Positions 55,339-63,305 of a DNA stretch of 64,000 nucleotides are shown here, piece after piece. This stretch comes from Curtobacterium citreum (GTDB lineage Bacteria; Actinomycetota; Actinomycetes; Actinomycetales; Microbacteriaceae). Under the pieces are notes generated by a model that had not been told where the DNA came from, made no database searches, and worked only from the letters and a program-made list of their open reading frames with translations. Location of the stretch: the NCBI RefSeq assembly GCF_006715175.1, contig NZ_VFMQ01000001.1, positions 1 to 64,000 on the forward strand, written 5' to 3'. Positions within the stretch are counted from its first letter, which is position 1. Each line of letters begins with the position of its first letter. The translations under genes were made by a program, and so were the position numbers.

Positions 55339-57849
55339 TCAGGCGGTGGTCTCGTCGATCTCGAACGCGCGGTCGAGCGAGATGGTGGGGATCGACGCGG
55401 TGATGACCGAGCCGTCCGCCCGCAGCGTGCCCTGGATGTCGCTGGTCGTCGGCGCGTGCCCGCTCATCCGCGGCCCGTGGTGCGGCAGCGGGACGACGGT
55501 CGGCTCGCCGGCCGGGACCTCCCACTGCTGGTTGTGGACCCACGCGGTGAAGCCGTCGCCGGTCTCGACCGTGAAGGTCATCTGCTCTTCCTCGAGGTCG
55601 ACGCGGATCCGCGAGCCGTGCACCGTCAGGCGGTAGGTCAGGCGGTCCCAGTCCTTCGGCAGGCGCGGGTTGAACGACATCCGTCCGCCGTGGTCGCGCA
55701 TACCGCCGAAGCCGTTGACGAGCGCACCCCAGATGCCACCCGTCGAGGCGATGTGCACGCCGTCCGCGGTGTTGCCGTGCAGGTCGGCGAGGTCGACGTA
55801 CAGCGCCGTCTGGAAGTACTGCGCCGCCAGGTCGTGGTACCCGACCTCGGCCGCCATGATCGACTGGACGACCGCGGACAGGGTCGAGTCGCCGGTCGTC
55901 AGGGCGTCGTAGTAGTCGAAGTCCCGGCGCTTCTCGGCCGCGGTGAACTCGTGGCCCTGCAGGAACAGCGCGAGCACGACGTCCGCCTGCTTGAGCACCT
56001 GGAACCGGTAGATGACCAGCGGGTGGTAGTGCAGCAGCAGGGGGCGCTTGGAGTCGGGCGTGTTCTCGAGGTCCCAGAGTTCCTTGTCGAGGAACTGGGC
56101 GTCCTGGGGGTGGATGCCGCGGTGCGGGTCGAACGGGATCTCCATCGACTCGGCGGCGTGCTCCCACTCGACGACCTCGGCCGGGTCGAGTCCGGTGCGC
56201 CGGACCATGCGGCCGTACTCCTCCGGGTCGTCGACGGCGAGCTCGTGGCAGGCGTTGACGGCGAACCACAGGTTCGCCCGGGCCATGACGTTCGTGTAGA
56301 GGTTGTCGTCGACGACCGTCGTGTACTCGTCCGGCCCGGTGACGCCGTCGATGTGGAACTTCTTGTCGCCGTTCGAACGCCAGAAGCCCAGGTCGGCCCA
56401 CAGCCGTGCGGTCTCGACCAGGATGTCGATCGCTCCGCGCTTGAGGAAGTCGCGGTCCCCCGAGGCGCGCACGTACTGCATGAGCGCGTGGGCGATGTCC
56501 GCGTCGATGTGGTACTGCGCGGTACCCGCGGCGTAGTACGCGCTGGACTCTTCGCCGTTGATCGTCCGCCACGGGAACAGGGCCCCGCGCTGGTTCAGCT
56601 CGCGGGCCCGGGAGCGGGCGGCGTCGAGCATGTTGTAGCGGAAGCGCAGCGCGTTCCGGGCGGCGATCGGTGCCGTGTACGACAGGAACGGCAGGACGTA
56701 GATCTCCATGTCCCAGAAGTAGTGCCCGCCGTACCCGGACCCGGTGACGCCCTTCGCCGCGATGCCGTGCCCGTCGGTCCGAGCGGTCGCCTGCGCGAGC
56801 ATGAACAGGTTCCAGCGGACGGCCTGCTGGATCTCCGGCTGCCCGGGGATCTCGACGTCGCTGCGGGTCCAGTAGTCGTCCATCCAGGCGCGCTGCTTGT
56901 CGAACGTCTGGTCGACCGTCTCGGCGCGCGCCCGGTCGAGCGTCCGGTCGCAGCGGTCGCCGAGTTCACGCGCCGGCACGCCGCGGGACGTGTGGTAGAC
57001 GAGGTGCTTCACCAGCCGCGTCGGGACACCACGGCGGGCCTGCACCCGGTAGACGTGCTTGGCCAGGTCGTCCTCGATCGAGGAGCTCTCGTCCCAGTGG
57101 TTGTCGGTCTCCAGGTGGTGCTCGACCCCGACGCAGATGGTCATGCCCGAGCTCGCGGCCTGGTAGCCCAACAGGGATCGGCCGGCGGTGCTGCGCTTGA
57201 GCTTCGGCTCGAGCACCCGCTCGGTGAACGCCTCGGCCTTGCGCGGGTCGAAGGCGTTCGCCGCGGCGCGCATGCCCGCGTGGTACTCGTCCTGGACGTC
57301 CTGCCGGTTCAGGATCTGGCTCGACAGCAGGAGCGAGGCGTCCGCGTCGAGCACGGTCACCTCGTACTCGATGACGGCGAGGTGCCGGTCGGTGAAGGAC
57401 ACCAGCCGGCGGGAGCGGATGAGCACCCGCTTGCCGGACGGCGTCGACCACTCCGTCTCGCGGTACAGGTACCCGCCGCGGAAGTCGAGGCGCCGGGTGT
57501 GCCGCAGGATGTCGGCCTCGGCCAGGACGAGCGGCTCGTCGTCGACGTAGAGCCGGATCACCTTGGCGTCCGGCGCGTTGATGATGGTCTGCCCGGTCTT
57601 GGCGAAGCCGAACGCGTCCTCGGCGTGTCGGATCGGCCACGTCTCGTGGAAGCCGTTGACGTACGTGCCGTACTGGACGCCGCCGCGGCCCTCGTCGAGG
57701 TTGCCGCGGAGGCCCAGGTACCCGTTGCCGACGGCGAAGTTCGTCTCCGCGACGCCCTGCTCGTCGGGGGCGTACTCGGTCTCGACGAGCGCCCACTCGT
57801 CCACCGGGTAGCGGACGCGGTCCAGGGGGTCGGAGGTGATGGGGTTCAT
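55339..57849 (-). CDS. GH65 disaccharide phosphorylase (maltose/trehalose/kojibiose type)
   Basis: Glycoside phosphorylase of 836 aa that would split an alpha-glucosyl disaccharide with phosphate, giving beta-glucose-1-phosphate. TNFAVGNGYLGLRGNLDEGR is the N-terminal signature. The catalytic domain has GYGGHYFWDMEIYVLPFL and HIDGVTGPDEYTTVVDDN (near residue 500), which holds the general acid Glu. RPLLLHYHPLVIYRFQVLKQAD and GNTADGVHIASTGGIWGALV close the barrel. It follows pgmB by 63 bp, the usual partner that converts beta-glucose-1-phosphate to glucose-6-phosphate. The exact disaccharide cannot be told by eye. Confidence 0.93.
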   Translation of the reverse strand: MNPITSDPLDRVRYPVDEWALVETEYAPDEQGVAETNFAVGNGYLGLRGNLDEGRGGVQYGTYVNGFHETWPIRHAEDAFGFAKTGQTIINAPDAKVIRLYVDDEPLVLAEADILRHTRRLDFRGGYLYRETEWSTPSGKRVLIRSRRLVSFTDRHLAVIEYEVTVLDADASLLLSSQILNRQDVQDEYHAGMRAAANAFDPRKAEAFTERVLEPKLKRSTAGRSLLGYQAASSGMTICVGVEHHLETDNHWDESSSIEDDLAKHVYRVQARRGVPTRLVKHLVYHTSRGVPARELGDRCDRTLDRARAETVDQTFDKQRAWMDDYWTRSDVEIPGQPEIQQAVRWNLFMLAQATARTDGHGIAAKGVTGSGYGGHYFWDMEIYVLPFLSYTAPIAARNALRFRYNMLDAARSRARELNQRGALFPWRTINGEESSAYYAAGTAQYHIDADIAHALMQYVRASGDRDFLKRGAIDILVETARLWADLGFWRSNGDKKFHIDGVTGPDEYTTVVDDNLYTNVMARANLWFAVNACHELAVDDPEEYGRMVRRTGLDPAEVVEWEHAAESMEIPFDPHRGIHPQDAQFLDKELWDLENTPDSKRPLLLHYHPLVIYRFQVLKQADVVLALFLQGHEFTAAEKRRDFDYYDALTTGDSTLSAVVQSIMAAEVGYHDLAAQYFQTALYVDLADLHGNTADGVHIASTGGIWGALVNGFGGMRDHGGRMSFNPRLPKDWDRLTYRLTVHGSRIRVDLEEEQMTFTVETGDGFTAWVHNQQWEVPAGEPTVVPLPHHGPRMSGHAPTTSDIQGTLRADGSVITASIPTISLDRAFEIDETTA

Positions 57850-57912
57850 GCAGTGTGCTCCGTGGGAGGGAGTGCGGGGTGGGTGGGGTGGTGTCGCGAT
57901 GGGGTCGCGTGG

Positions 57913-58662
57913 TCAGGCGGGGAGCTGGTCGACGAGCTCGTCGAGGTCGCTGACGACGACGTCGGCACCGTGCGCGCGGAGGGCATCCGCACCGGCGCCG
58001 CGGTCGACGCCGACGACCAGGCCGAAGGCACCGTTCCGGCCGGCTTCGACGCCGCTCGTGGCGTCCTCGACCACGACGCACTCGGCGGCGGTCCGTCCGA
58101 GGCGCTCCGCGGCGTCGAGGTACGTGTCCGGCGCGGGCTTGCCGGCGAGGTCGTCCTGCCGCGCGACGAGCCCGTCGACGACGACCGGGAAGCGGTCGAG
58201 GATGCCCGCCGTGCGGAGCACCTGGGTGGCGTTCGCGGAACTCGACACCACGGCGACCTGCACCCCGGCGTCGATCGCGGCGGTCAGGAAGCGCAGGGAG
58301 CCCGGGTACGGCTCGACGCCGTGCTCGGTCAGCTCGGCGGTGAACTCGGCGTTCTTGCGGTTGCCGAGCCCGCACACCGTGTCGGCGTCGGGGGCGTCGT
58401 CCGGGGTGCCCTCGGGCAGCTCGATCCCTCGCGAGGCGAGCAACGAGCGGACCCCGTCGTAGCGGGGCTTGCCGTCGATCGAGTCGAAGTAGTCCTGCTC
58501 GGTGTACGCCGCGACGCCGTGTGCGGCCAGGTACGGGGTGAACAGCCGGCTCCAGGCGCGCATGTGCACATCGGCCGTCGGCGTGAGGACGCCGTCGAGG
58601 TCGAACAGGAGCGCTCGCGTGTCGGCGAGTCGCGCGGGGGTGCGCCGGTCCGGCGTCGTCAT
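57913..58662 (-). CDS. pgmB: Beta-phosphoglucomutase-family hydrolase
   Basis: HAD-family protein of 249 aa: ALLFDLDGVLTPTADVH (DxD), VAVVSSSANATQVLRTAGI (Ser/Thr motif), LAGKPAPDTYLDAAERLG (Lys) and CVVVEDATSGVEAGRNGAFG (acidic motif). The long cap insert (HGVAAYTEQDYFDSIDGKPR) fits the beta-phosphoglucomutase-like group. Sitting directly upstream of GH65 on the same strand, it probably isomerises the phosphorylase product. RBS GAGGA. Confidence 0.92.
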   Translation of the reverse strand: MTTPDRRTPARLADTRALLFDLDGVLTPTADVHMRAWSRLFTPYLAAHGVAAYTEQDYFDSIDGKPRYDGVRSLLASRGIELPEGTPDDAPDADTVCGLGNRKNAEFTAELTEHGVEPYPGSLRFLTAAIDAGVQVAVVSSSANATQVLRTAGILDRFPVVVDGLVARQDDLAGKPAPDTYLDAAERLGRTAAECVVVEDATSGVEAGRNGAFGLVVGVDRGAGADALRAHGADVVVSDLDELVDQLPA

Positions 58663-58763
58663 CGGGGATCCTCTGCTCGCGGTGGTCGGTTCGGCTCGGA
58701 TCGAGTCTAGGACCGCTCCAGCCCGGACACCCAGGCTCGCCGGGGAGCTGTGGAGAACCGTTC

Positions 58764-58839
58764 ACCGGGTGCCGATCCGCGCGACGGTTGCCGTTCCGCG
58801 CATCGGGTGCCGTTCTGCGCGTCGGTCGTCGTTCCTTCC
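58764..58839. repeat. Four degenerate 19-bp tandem repeats
   Basis: Units start at 58764, 58783, 58802 and 58821, sharing the pattern (A/G)(C/T)CGGGTGCCGTTCCGCGC. CCGATCCGCGCG in the first (58772-58783) is the exact complement of CGCGCGGATCGG at 58849-58860. Confidence 0.75.
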
Positions 58840-58914
58840 GTCCTCCGACGCGCGGATCGGTCTCTCATGTCGGGTGCGATGGGCAGGAACGCGCACCCGG
58901 GTGCGTGGACGACC

Positions 58915-58954
58915 GACTGGAGGCGCGGTGTCCGCTGGCACCGTGCCTCCAGTC
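58915..58954 (-). terminator. Terminator after the membrane-anchored hydrolase gene
   Basis: GACTGGAGGCGCGGTG and CACCGTGCCTCCAGTC pair with a single G-T wobble around an 8-nt loop. Confidence 0.65.
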
Positions 58955-58982
58955 CGTCATCCGGTCACCGCCTGCGGTCTCG

Positions 58983-59720
58983 TCAGCGCAGGGTGCGTCC
59001 GTGCAGGGTGCCCACCCAGTCCTCGATCGCCGCGCTGATCTGGGTACGCGCCTCGGCACGCGAGATCGTCGCCGGCCGGTCGCCGGGCTGGTCGCCGTAG
59101 GCGCCGAAGTCGGCGTGGTTCGCGCCCTGGACCTCGACCATCCGCGCGGTGGTGGGCAGCTGGTCGCGCGCAGCGGCGACCTTGTCCGGCGTCGACAGCC
59201 CGTCCCGCGACCCGGAGACGCTGAGGACGTCGATGTACGAGCGGGCGATGTCGTTCGCGCAGTAGCTGCCGAGGAGCAGCAGCCCGTCGGCGTCCTGCGC
59301 GAGCTGGCACGCACGGACACCGCCGAGGGAGTGCCCGCCGACGGCCCACGTCGTGACGCGCGGGGCGTGCGCCTCGAACGTCGCGAGCGGGCGGGTGTCG
59401 AAGAACGCCAGGTTCAGCGTCGGCTTCGTGATGACGACCGTCGTCCCCGCGGCGACGACCTGCCGGAACGTCGCCATGTACGCGTACGGATCGACCTTCG
59501 CGCCGGGGATGAACACGATGCCGGTCCCGTCCGCGGTGCCGGTCGGGGTCATCAGCACGGCGTCGCCGACGTCACGGACCGCCACGCGGTCGTCGCGCCA
59601 CACCTGCAGCGCAGCGCTCCGGGTGCCCTGCATGACGGTGTTCGCGTACACGAGGAACACCACCGCGAGCAGCACGACGACGGCCAGGGTCCAGGCGGTC
59701 CACCTGCGGGCACGGTGCAC
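58983..59720 (-). CDS. Membrane-anchored alpha/beta hydrolase
   Basis: Hydrolase of 245 aa. An N-terminal helix (WTLAVVVLLAVVFLVYANTV) would anchor it or act as an uncleaved signal. GIVFIPGAKVDPYAYMATF is the oxyanion region, VGGHSLGGVRA carries Ser, and VQGANHADFGAYG carries His. It matches the dienelactone-hydrolase-like alpha/beta hydrolases common in actinobacteria. Function unknown. GTG start, GGAGGAGG upstream, 2 bp after the upstream gene. Confidence 0.87.
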   Translation of the reverse strand: MHRARRWTAWTLAVVVLLAVVFLVYANTVMQGTRSAALQVWRDDRVAVRDVGDAVLMTPTGTADGTGIVFIPGAKVDPYAYMATFRQVVAAGTTVVITKPTLNLAFFDTRPLATFEAHAPRVTTWAVGGHSLGGVRACQLAQDADGLLLLGSYCANDIARSYIDVLSVSGSRDGLSTPDKVAAARDQLPTTARMVEVQGANHADFGAYGDQPGDRPATISRAEARTQISAAIEDWVGTLHGRTLR

Positions 59721-59722
59721 GG

Positions 59723-60883
59723 TCAGTCCTCCTCCGGCCGGTGGGCCGTGACGGTCAGCCAGCGCTCGTCGGCGCCGGGACGGGTGGTCTCGCGGACGGT
59801 GACCCCGCACCAACCGGCGGCGGTGACCACGGCGGCGAGGGCGTCCTCGGTCCAGTAGGTGAACCAGCGGGGATCGTCGAGCTTGCGGTCGCTCCACCCG
59901 TCGCCGTCGCCGCGCTTGACCGTGGCGGCGAGGACGCCACCGGGGCGGACCGCGCGGCGGGCGCGGTCGAGCACGGGGCGGGTGTCGTCCCGGTCCACGT
60001 GCAGCAGGACGGCGTTCGCGAACACGGCGTCGTACGGGCCGCCCCAGGGCGTCGGGCACCCGCCCGCGTCGCGAGGGCCGTCGTCGTCTCGGACGTCGAG
60101 CAGGCGCGCGTCGTGTCCGGCCGCCCGGAGACGGTCGACGAAGGCGGCGGCGCCGTCGGTGCGGTCGACGCTGAGACCTGCGGCCTCGAGGGCGTCCGCG
60201 TCCCGACCCGGGCCGGACCCGAGCTCGAGCACCTGCGACCCCGTGGGGACCAGGGCCAGCAGGTCGTCGACGAGGCCCGCGCGGTGGTCGTCGGTGCGCT
60301 CGGCGTAGCGATCGGCTCCGCGTTCGTAGGCGATCAGGGTGCGCTCGGCTGCGAGCTCGCGGACCATCACGAGCTCGTGCCGTCCGTCCGGGAGTTCGTC
60401 GCTCGGAGCATCGGTCAGCGTGAAGCCGGCGCGCTCGTAGGTCCGTCGGGCGCGGTGGTTGTCGGGCATCACGGAGAGCTCGAGGCGAGCGGCACCGTGC
60501 TCGGCCATCGCTCGGGCGACGGCGTCGATGAGCCGACGGGCGATGCCGTGGCCGCGGGCCTCCGGGGCGACCCACATCGAGGTGAGTTCGGCGACCGCGG
60601 GGTCCTCTGCGGACGGGACGCCGGTCGCCATGCCGACGGGGCGGCCGGGCGAAGGGTCGGGCGTGCGCTGCGGTGCCTGCTCGGGTGACCGGTCGTGCTC
60701 GATCGCGAGCAGGTCGACCGCGCCCGGCAGCGACAGTCGGCCGCGCCAGCGGGCCTCGGGGGCGTCCTGCCAGTCGGCGAGCCGGGAGCCGAAGGCCTCC
60801 GGGGCGTCGGTGAGGGCGGCGAGCCGGACGGGGCGCCACGTGGCCCAGTCGTCGGCCGTCACCCGGCGGAGCGCGATCGTCAC
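59723..60883 (-). CDS. GNAT acetyltransferase-methyltransferase fusion
   Basis: Protein of 386 aa with two domains. Residues 1-165 are a GNAT domain: LTSMWVAPEARGHGIARRLI (acetyl-CoA loop) and LELSVMPDNHRARRTYERAG. Residues about 175-386 are a class I SAM methyltransferase: SQVLELGSGPGRDADALEAA (motif I), YDAVFANAVLLHVDRDDT (motif IV) and RAVRPGGVLAATVKRG. The GTG start is 6 nt after TACCGT (leaderless type). The next gene starts 2 bp after its stop. Both substrates are unknown; the join suggests one target modified twice. Confidence 0.87.
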   Translation of the reverse strand: MTIALRRVTADDWATWRPVRLAALTDAPEAFGSRLADWQDAPEARWRGRLSLPGAVDLLAIEHDRSPEQAPQRTPDPSPGRPVGMATGVPSAEDPAVAELTSMWVAPEARGHGIARRLIDAVARAMAEHGAARLELSVMPDNHRARRTYERAGFTLTDAPSDELPDGRHELVMVRELAAERTLIAYERGADRYAERTDDHRAGLVDDLLALVPTGSQVLELGSGPGRDADALEAAGLSVDRTDGAAAFVDRLRAAGHDARLLDVRDDDGPRDAGGCPTPWGGPYDAVFANAVLLHVDRDDTRPVLDRARRAVRPGGVLAATVKRGDGDGWSDRKLDDPRWFTYWTEDALAAVVTAAGWCGVTVRETTRPGADERWLTVTAHRPEED

Positions 60884-60895
60884 GGCTCGACGGTA
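60884..60895 (-). promoter_or_regulatory. Leaderless-type -10 for the GNAT-methyltransferase gene
   Basis: On the minus strand TACCGT (60895-60890) lies 6 nt before the GTG at 60883. Confidence 0.45.
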
Positions 60896-60936
60896 CCGCC
60901 CGCCACCGCCGCACCGTCCTGGATGCCCCGGGCCGT

Positions 60937-60992
60937 GGTGGAGCAGAAGACGTCGGGTGAGCCCGGGGCGACCCGACGTCTTCTGCTCCACC
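60937..60992. terminator. Palindromic repeat family C, copy 2
   Basis: Perfect 22-nt arms (60937-60958 and 60971-60992; core GGAGCAGAAGACGTCGGGT) around a 12-nt loop. The GGAGCAGA...GACGTCGGGT words also occur in the hairpin at 23546-23614. It lies 37 bp after the GT39 stop, so it probably ends that transcript. Confidence 0.85.
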
Positions 60993-61028
60993 GATCAGGC
61001 CGCGCGGGACCCGGGCGGCCCGTCGGGG

Positions 61029-63107
61029 TCAGGAGGTCGGCGTGAGGTCGTACATCGTGACGCCGTCGACCGTCTCGGCCTCGTAGTGCGCGGCGACCCA
61101 CTCGGCGATCTGCTCGGCGGCGTCGCTCCCGCTGCTGTTCGCGCTCCCGGTGCCCGAGCTGCCGCCGACGAACCAGTGGATCTTGCCCGCCGCGACGAGC
61201 CGCTGGAACTCCGCCAGGGTCGGGGCGGGATCGGTGCCGTTGTAGCCACCGATCGCCATCACCGGATCGCCCGTCGCGAGTTGGTAGCTGGCGGCGCTGT
61301 TCGACCCGACCGTCGCGGCCGCCCACGTGTAGTCGTCGGCGTCGGCGCTCAGGGTGGAGACCACGGCGTCCGACACCGCGGTGGACCCGCCGAGCAGGTT
61401 CATCCCCCCGCTCGTCGTGCCACCGGGTCGGCCACCGGCTGCCTGGCCGCCAGCCGCCTGGCCGTCGGTCTGGCTGCCAGGAACGCCACCGGCCGCCTGG
61501 CCACCCGGACCACCGGTGCCCGCCGGCGCACCCTGGCCACCGGGTCCGCCCTGGCCACCGGGGGCACCGCCGCGGCCGCCGCCGAAGCCACCCGACGAGA
61601 CACTCGGCCCGGCGGTCGGGAGCGCCCCGGTGTGCCCGACCGTGGTGGTCTGCACCGAGAACGCCGTCGGGCCGAGCAGCGCCGCGACGAGCACGGTGGC
61701 GACCGTGGCACCCGCGAGACCCCTGCCCCGCGGCGGCAGCAGGACGAGCACCGCCCCGGCGAGCGCCGCGGCGACGACCACCCACCGGATCCAGGGCTGC
61801 CACGACGACGCCTGGGACAGCAGGGCGAACGACCACGCTCCGGAGAGCGCGACGACGGCCGCGGCGACCATGCGCCAGGCGAGCTCGCTCCGGCGCTGCC
61901 AGAGCAGTCCCGCGCCGATGCCGACCAGTCCGGCGATGTACGGCGCGAGGGCCACCGTGTAGTACGGGTGGAAGATCCCGCCCATGAAGCTGAACACCAG
62001 GCCCGTGACGAGCAGGGACCCGCCCAGCACGAGCACGGTCGCGAGCCGCGGGTCGGTCCGCCGCCGGATCCCGACCGCGACGAGGGCGACCACGAGCAGG
62101 GCGAGCGCGGTCGGCAGGAGCCAGGTGACCTGCGTGCCGAACTCCGAGCCGAACAGCCGCGTCAGCCCGGTCGACCCCCACGACCCAGCGCCGGTGGTTC
62201 CGCCGGGGACGACGCTGCCGGTCTCGTCGCCCGTGACCCGACCGAGGCCGTTGTAGCCGAAGGTCAGCTCGAGGAAGCTGTTCGTCTGCGACCCGCCGAC
62301 GTACGGCCGGGCCGATGCCGGCACGAGCTCGACGATCGCGACCCACCACCCGGCGGACACCACGACGGCGAGCGCCGCGGCGAGCAGGTGCCCGATCCGC
62401 CGGAGGACCGGCCGGGGCGACGCGACGAGGTACACACCGACGAGCGGTGGGAGCACGAGGAACGCCTGCAGCTGCTTCGTCAGGAACCCGAGCCCGACGA
62501 GCACCCCGGCCCAGACCACCCAGCGCATCCGACCCGACTCGACCCCGCGCAGGGTCAGGGCGATCGCGCCGACGGTCAGCAGCACGAGCAGCGCGTCGGG
62601 GTTGTCGTAGCGGAACATCAGCGTCGCCACCGGCGTCGTGGCGAGCACCGCCCCGGCGACGAGCGCGGCCCCGGCCGAGAACCGCCGCCGGACGATCCGG
62701 TACAGGACCGCGACCGACGCGACACCCATCAGCGCCTGCGGCACGAGGACCGCCCAGGAGTTCAGTCCGAACAGCCGCACCGAGATGCCGATCACCCACA
62801 GGAACGCCGGAGGCTTGTCGACGGTGATCGCGTTCGCGGCGTCGGAGGACCCGTAGAAGAACGCCTCCCAGCTCTGGCTGCCCGCCTGGACGGCCGCGGT
62901 GTAGAACGCGTTCGCCCAGCCGTTCACGCTGAGGTTCACGACGTAGAGCACACCCGTCGCCAACAGCAGGCCGAGGAACGCCGGACGCTCCCACCGTGCG
63001 GCGTCGGCCCGGCCCCGGACGAGACCGGCCAGGCGGTCCCGGACGCCGTGGGGACGGGTGGGAGGTGGGAGCAGGCGCGGTCGCTCGGCGGGGATCGTCT
63101 CGGTCAT
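61029..63107 (-). CDS. GT39-family membrane glycosyltransferase (ArnT/YkcB-like)
   Basis: Polyprenyl-phosphate-sugar-dependent glycosyltransferase of 692 aa. About 12 helices fill residues 35-500: NAFYTAAVQAGSQSWEAFFY, ITVDKPPAFLWVIGISVRLFG and FRYDNPDALLVLLTVGAIAL are PMT_2 signatures, the first loop carrying acidic active-site residues. A Gly/Pro/Gln-rich linker of about 70 residues (collagen-like GGQGGPGGQGAP) leads to an extracellular C-terminal domain (LAEFQRLVAAGKIHWFVGG). It would glycosylate a cell-envelope lipid or polymer. ATG at 63107 (MTETIPAERP) preferred. Confidence 0.9.
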   Translation of the reverse strand: MTETIPAERPRLLPPPTRPHGVRDRLAGLVRGRADAARWERPAFLGLLLATGVLYVVNLSVNGWANAFYTAAVQAGSQSWEAFFYGSSDAANAITVDKPPAFLWVIGISVRLFGLNSWAVLVPQALMGVASVAVLYRIVRRRFSAGAALVAGAVLATTPVATLMFRYDNPDALLVLLTVGAIALTLRGVESGRMRWVVWAGVLVGLGFLTKQLQAFLVLPPLVGVYLVASPRPVLRRIGHLLAAALAVVVSAGWWVAIVELVPASARPYVGGSQTNSFLELTFGYNGLGRVTGDETGSVVPGGTTGAGSWGSTGLTRLFGSEFGTQVTWLLPTALALLVVALVAVGIRRRTDPRLATVLVLGGSLLVTGLVFSFMGGIFHPYYTVALAPYIAGLVGIGAGLLWQRRSELAWRMVAAAVVALSGAWSFALLSQASSWQPWIRWVVVAAALAGAVLVLLPPRGRGLAGATVATVLVAALLGPTAFSVQTTTVGHTGALPTAGPSVSSGGFGGGRGGAPGGQGGPGGQGAPAGTGGPGGQAAGGVPGSQTDGQAAGGQAAGGRPGGTTSGGMNLLGGSTAVSDAVVSTLSADADDYTWAAATVGSNSAASYQLATGDPVMAIGGYNGTDPAPTLAEFQRLVAAGKIHWFVGGSSGTGSANSSGSDAAEQIAEWVAAHYEAETVDGVTMYDLTPTS

Positions 63108-63216
63108 GCCCCGAGCGTGCGGCGCACAGGTTCGCGGACGCCCGCTGCTGCCTTGGACGCGCCTAAGGGATCGCCGGGCACGCGCAGCGGGCACACACGC
63201 AGCTGCGGGGCCGCCG

Positions 63217-63245
63217 TTGACATTCCAGATACCAGTCGTCAGGCT
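63217..63245 (+). promoter_or_regulatory. Possible promoter of the secreted-protein gene
   Basis: TTGACA (63217-63222) is a perfect -35. With 17 bp spacing the -10 would be CAGGCT (63240-63245), which is weak. Confidence 0.35.
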
Positions 63246-63305
63246 GGGGTCGTCGGCAACGAGGCCGACCCGACCAATGGCCAGCAGGCCGAAGAAAAGG
63301 CTGAC

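Larger units (their letters stand above)
58663..58982. other. 320-bp intergenic region with degenerate 19-bp repeats and a terminator
   Basis: No gene. It holds four degenerate 19-bp repeats enclosed by 12-bp inverted arms, then a palindromic GCGCACCCGGGTGCG (58891-58905), then a hairpin at 58915-58954. Confidence 0.6.
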
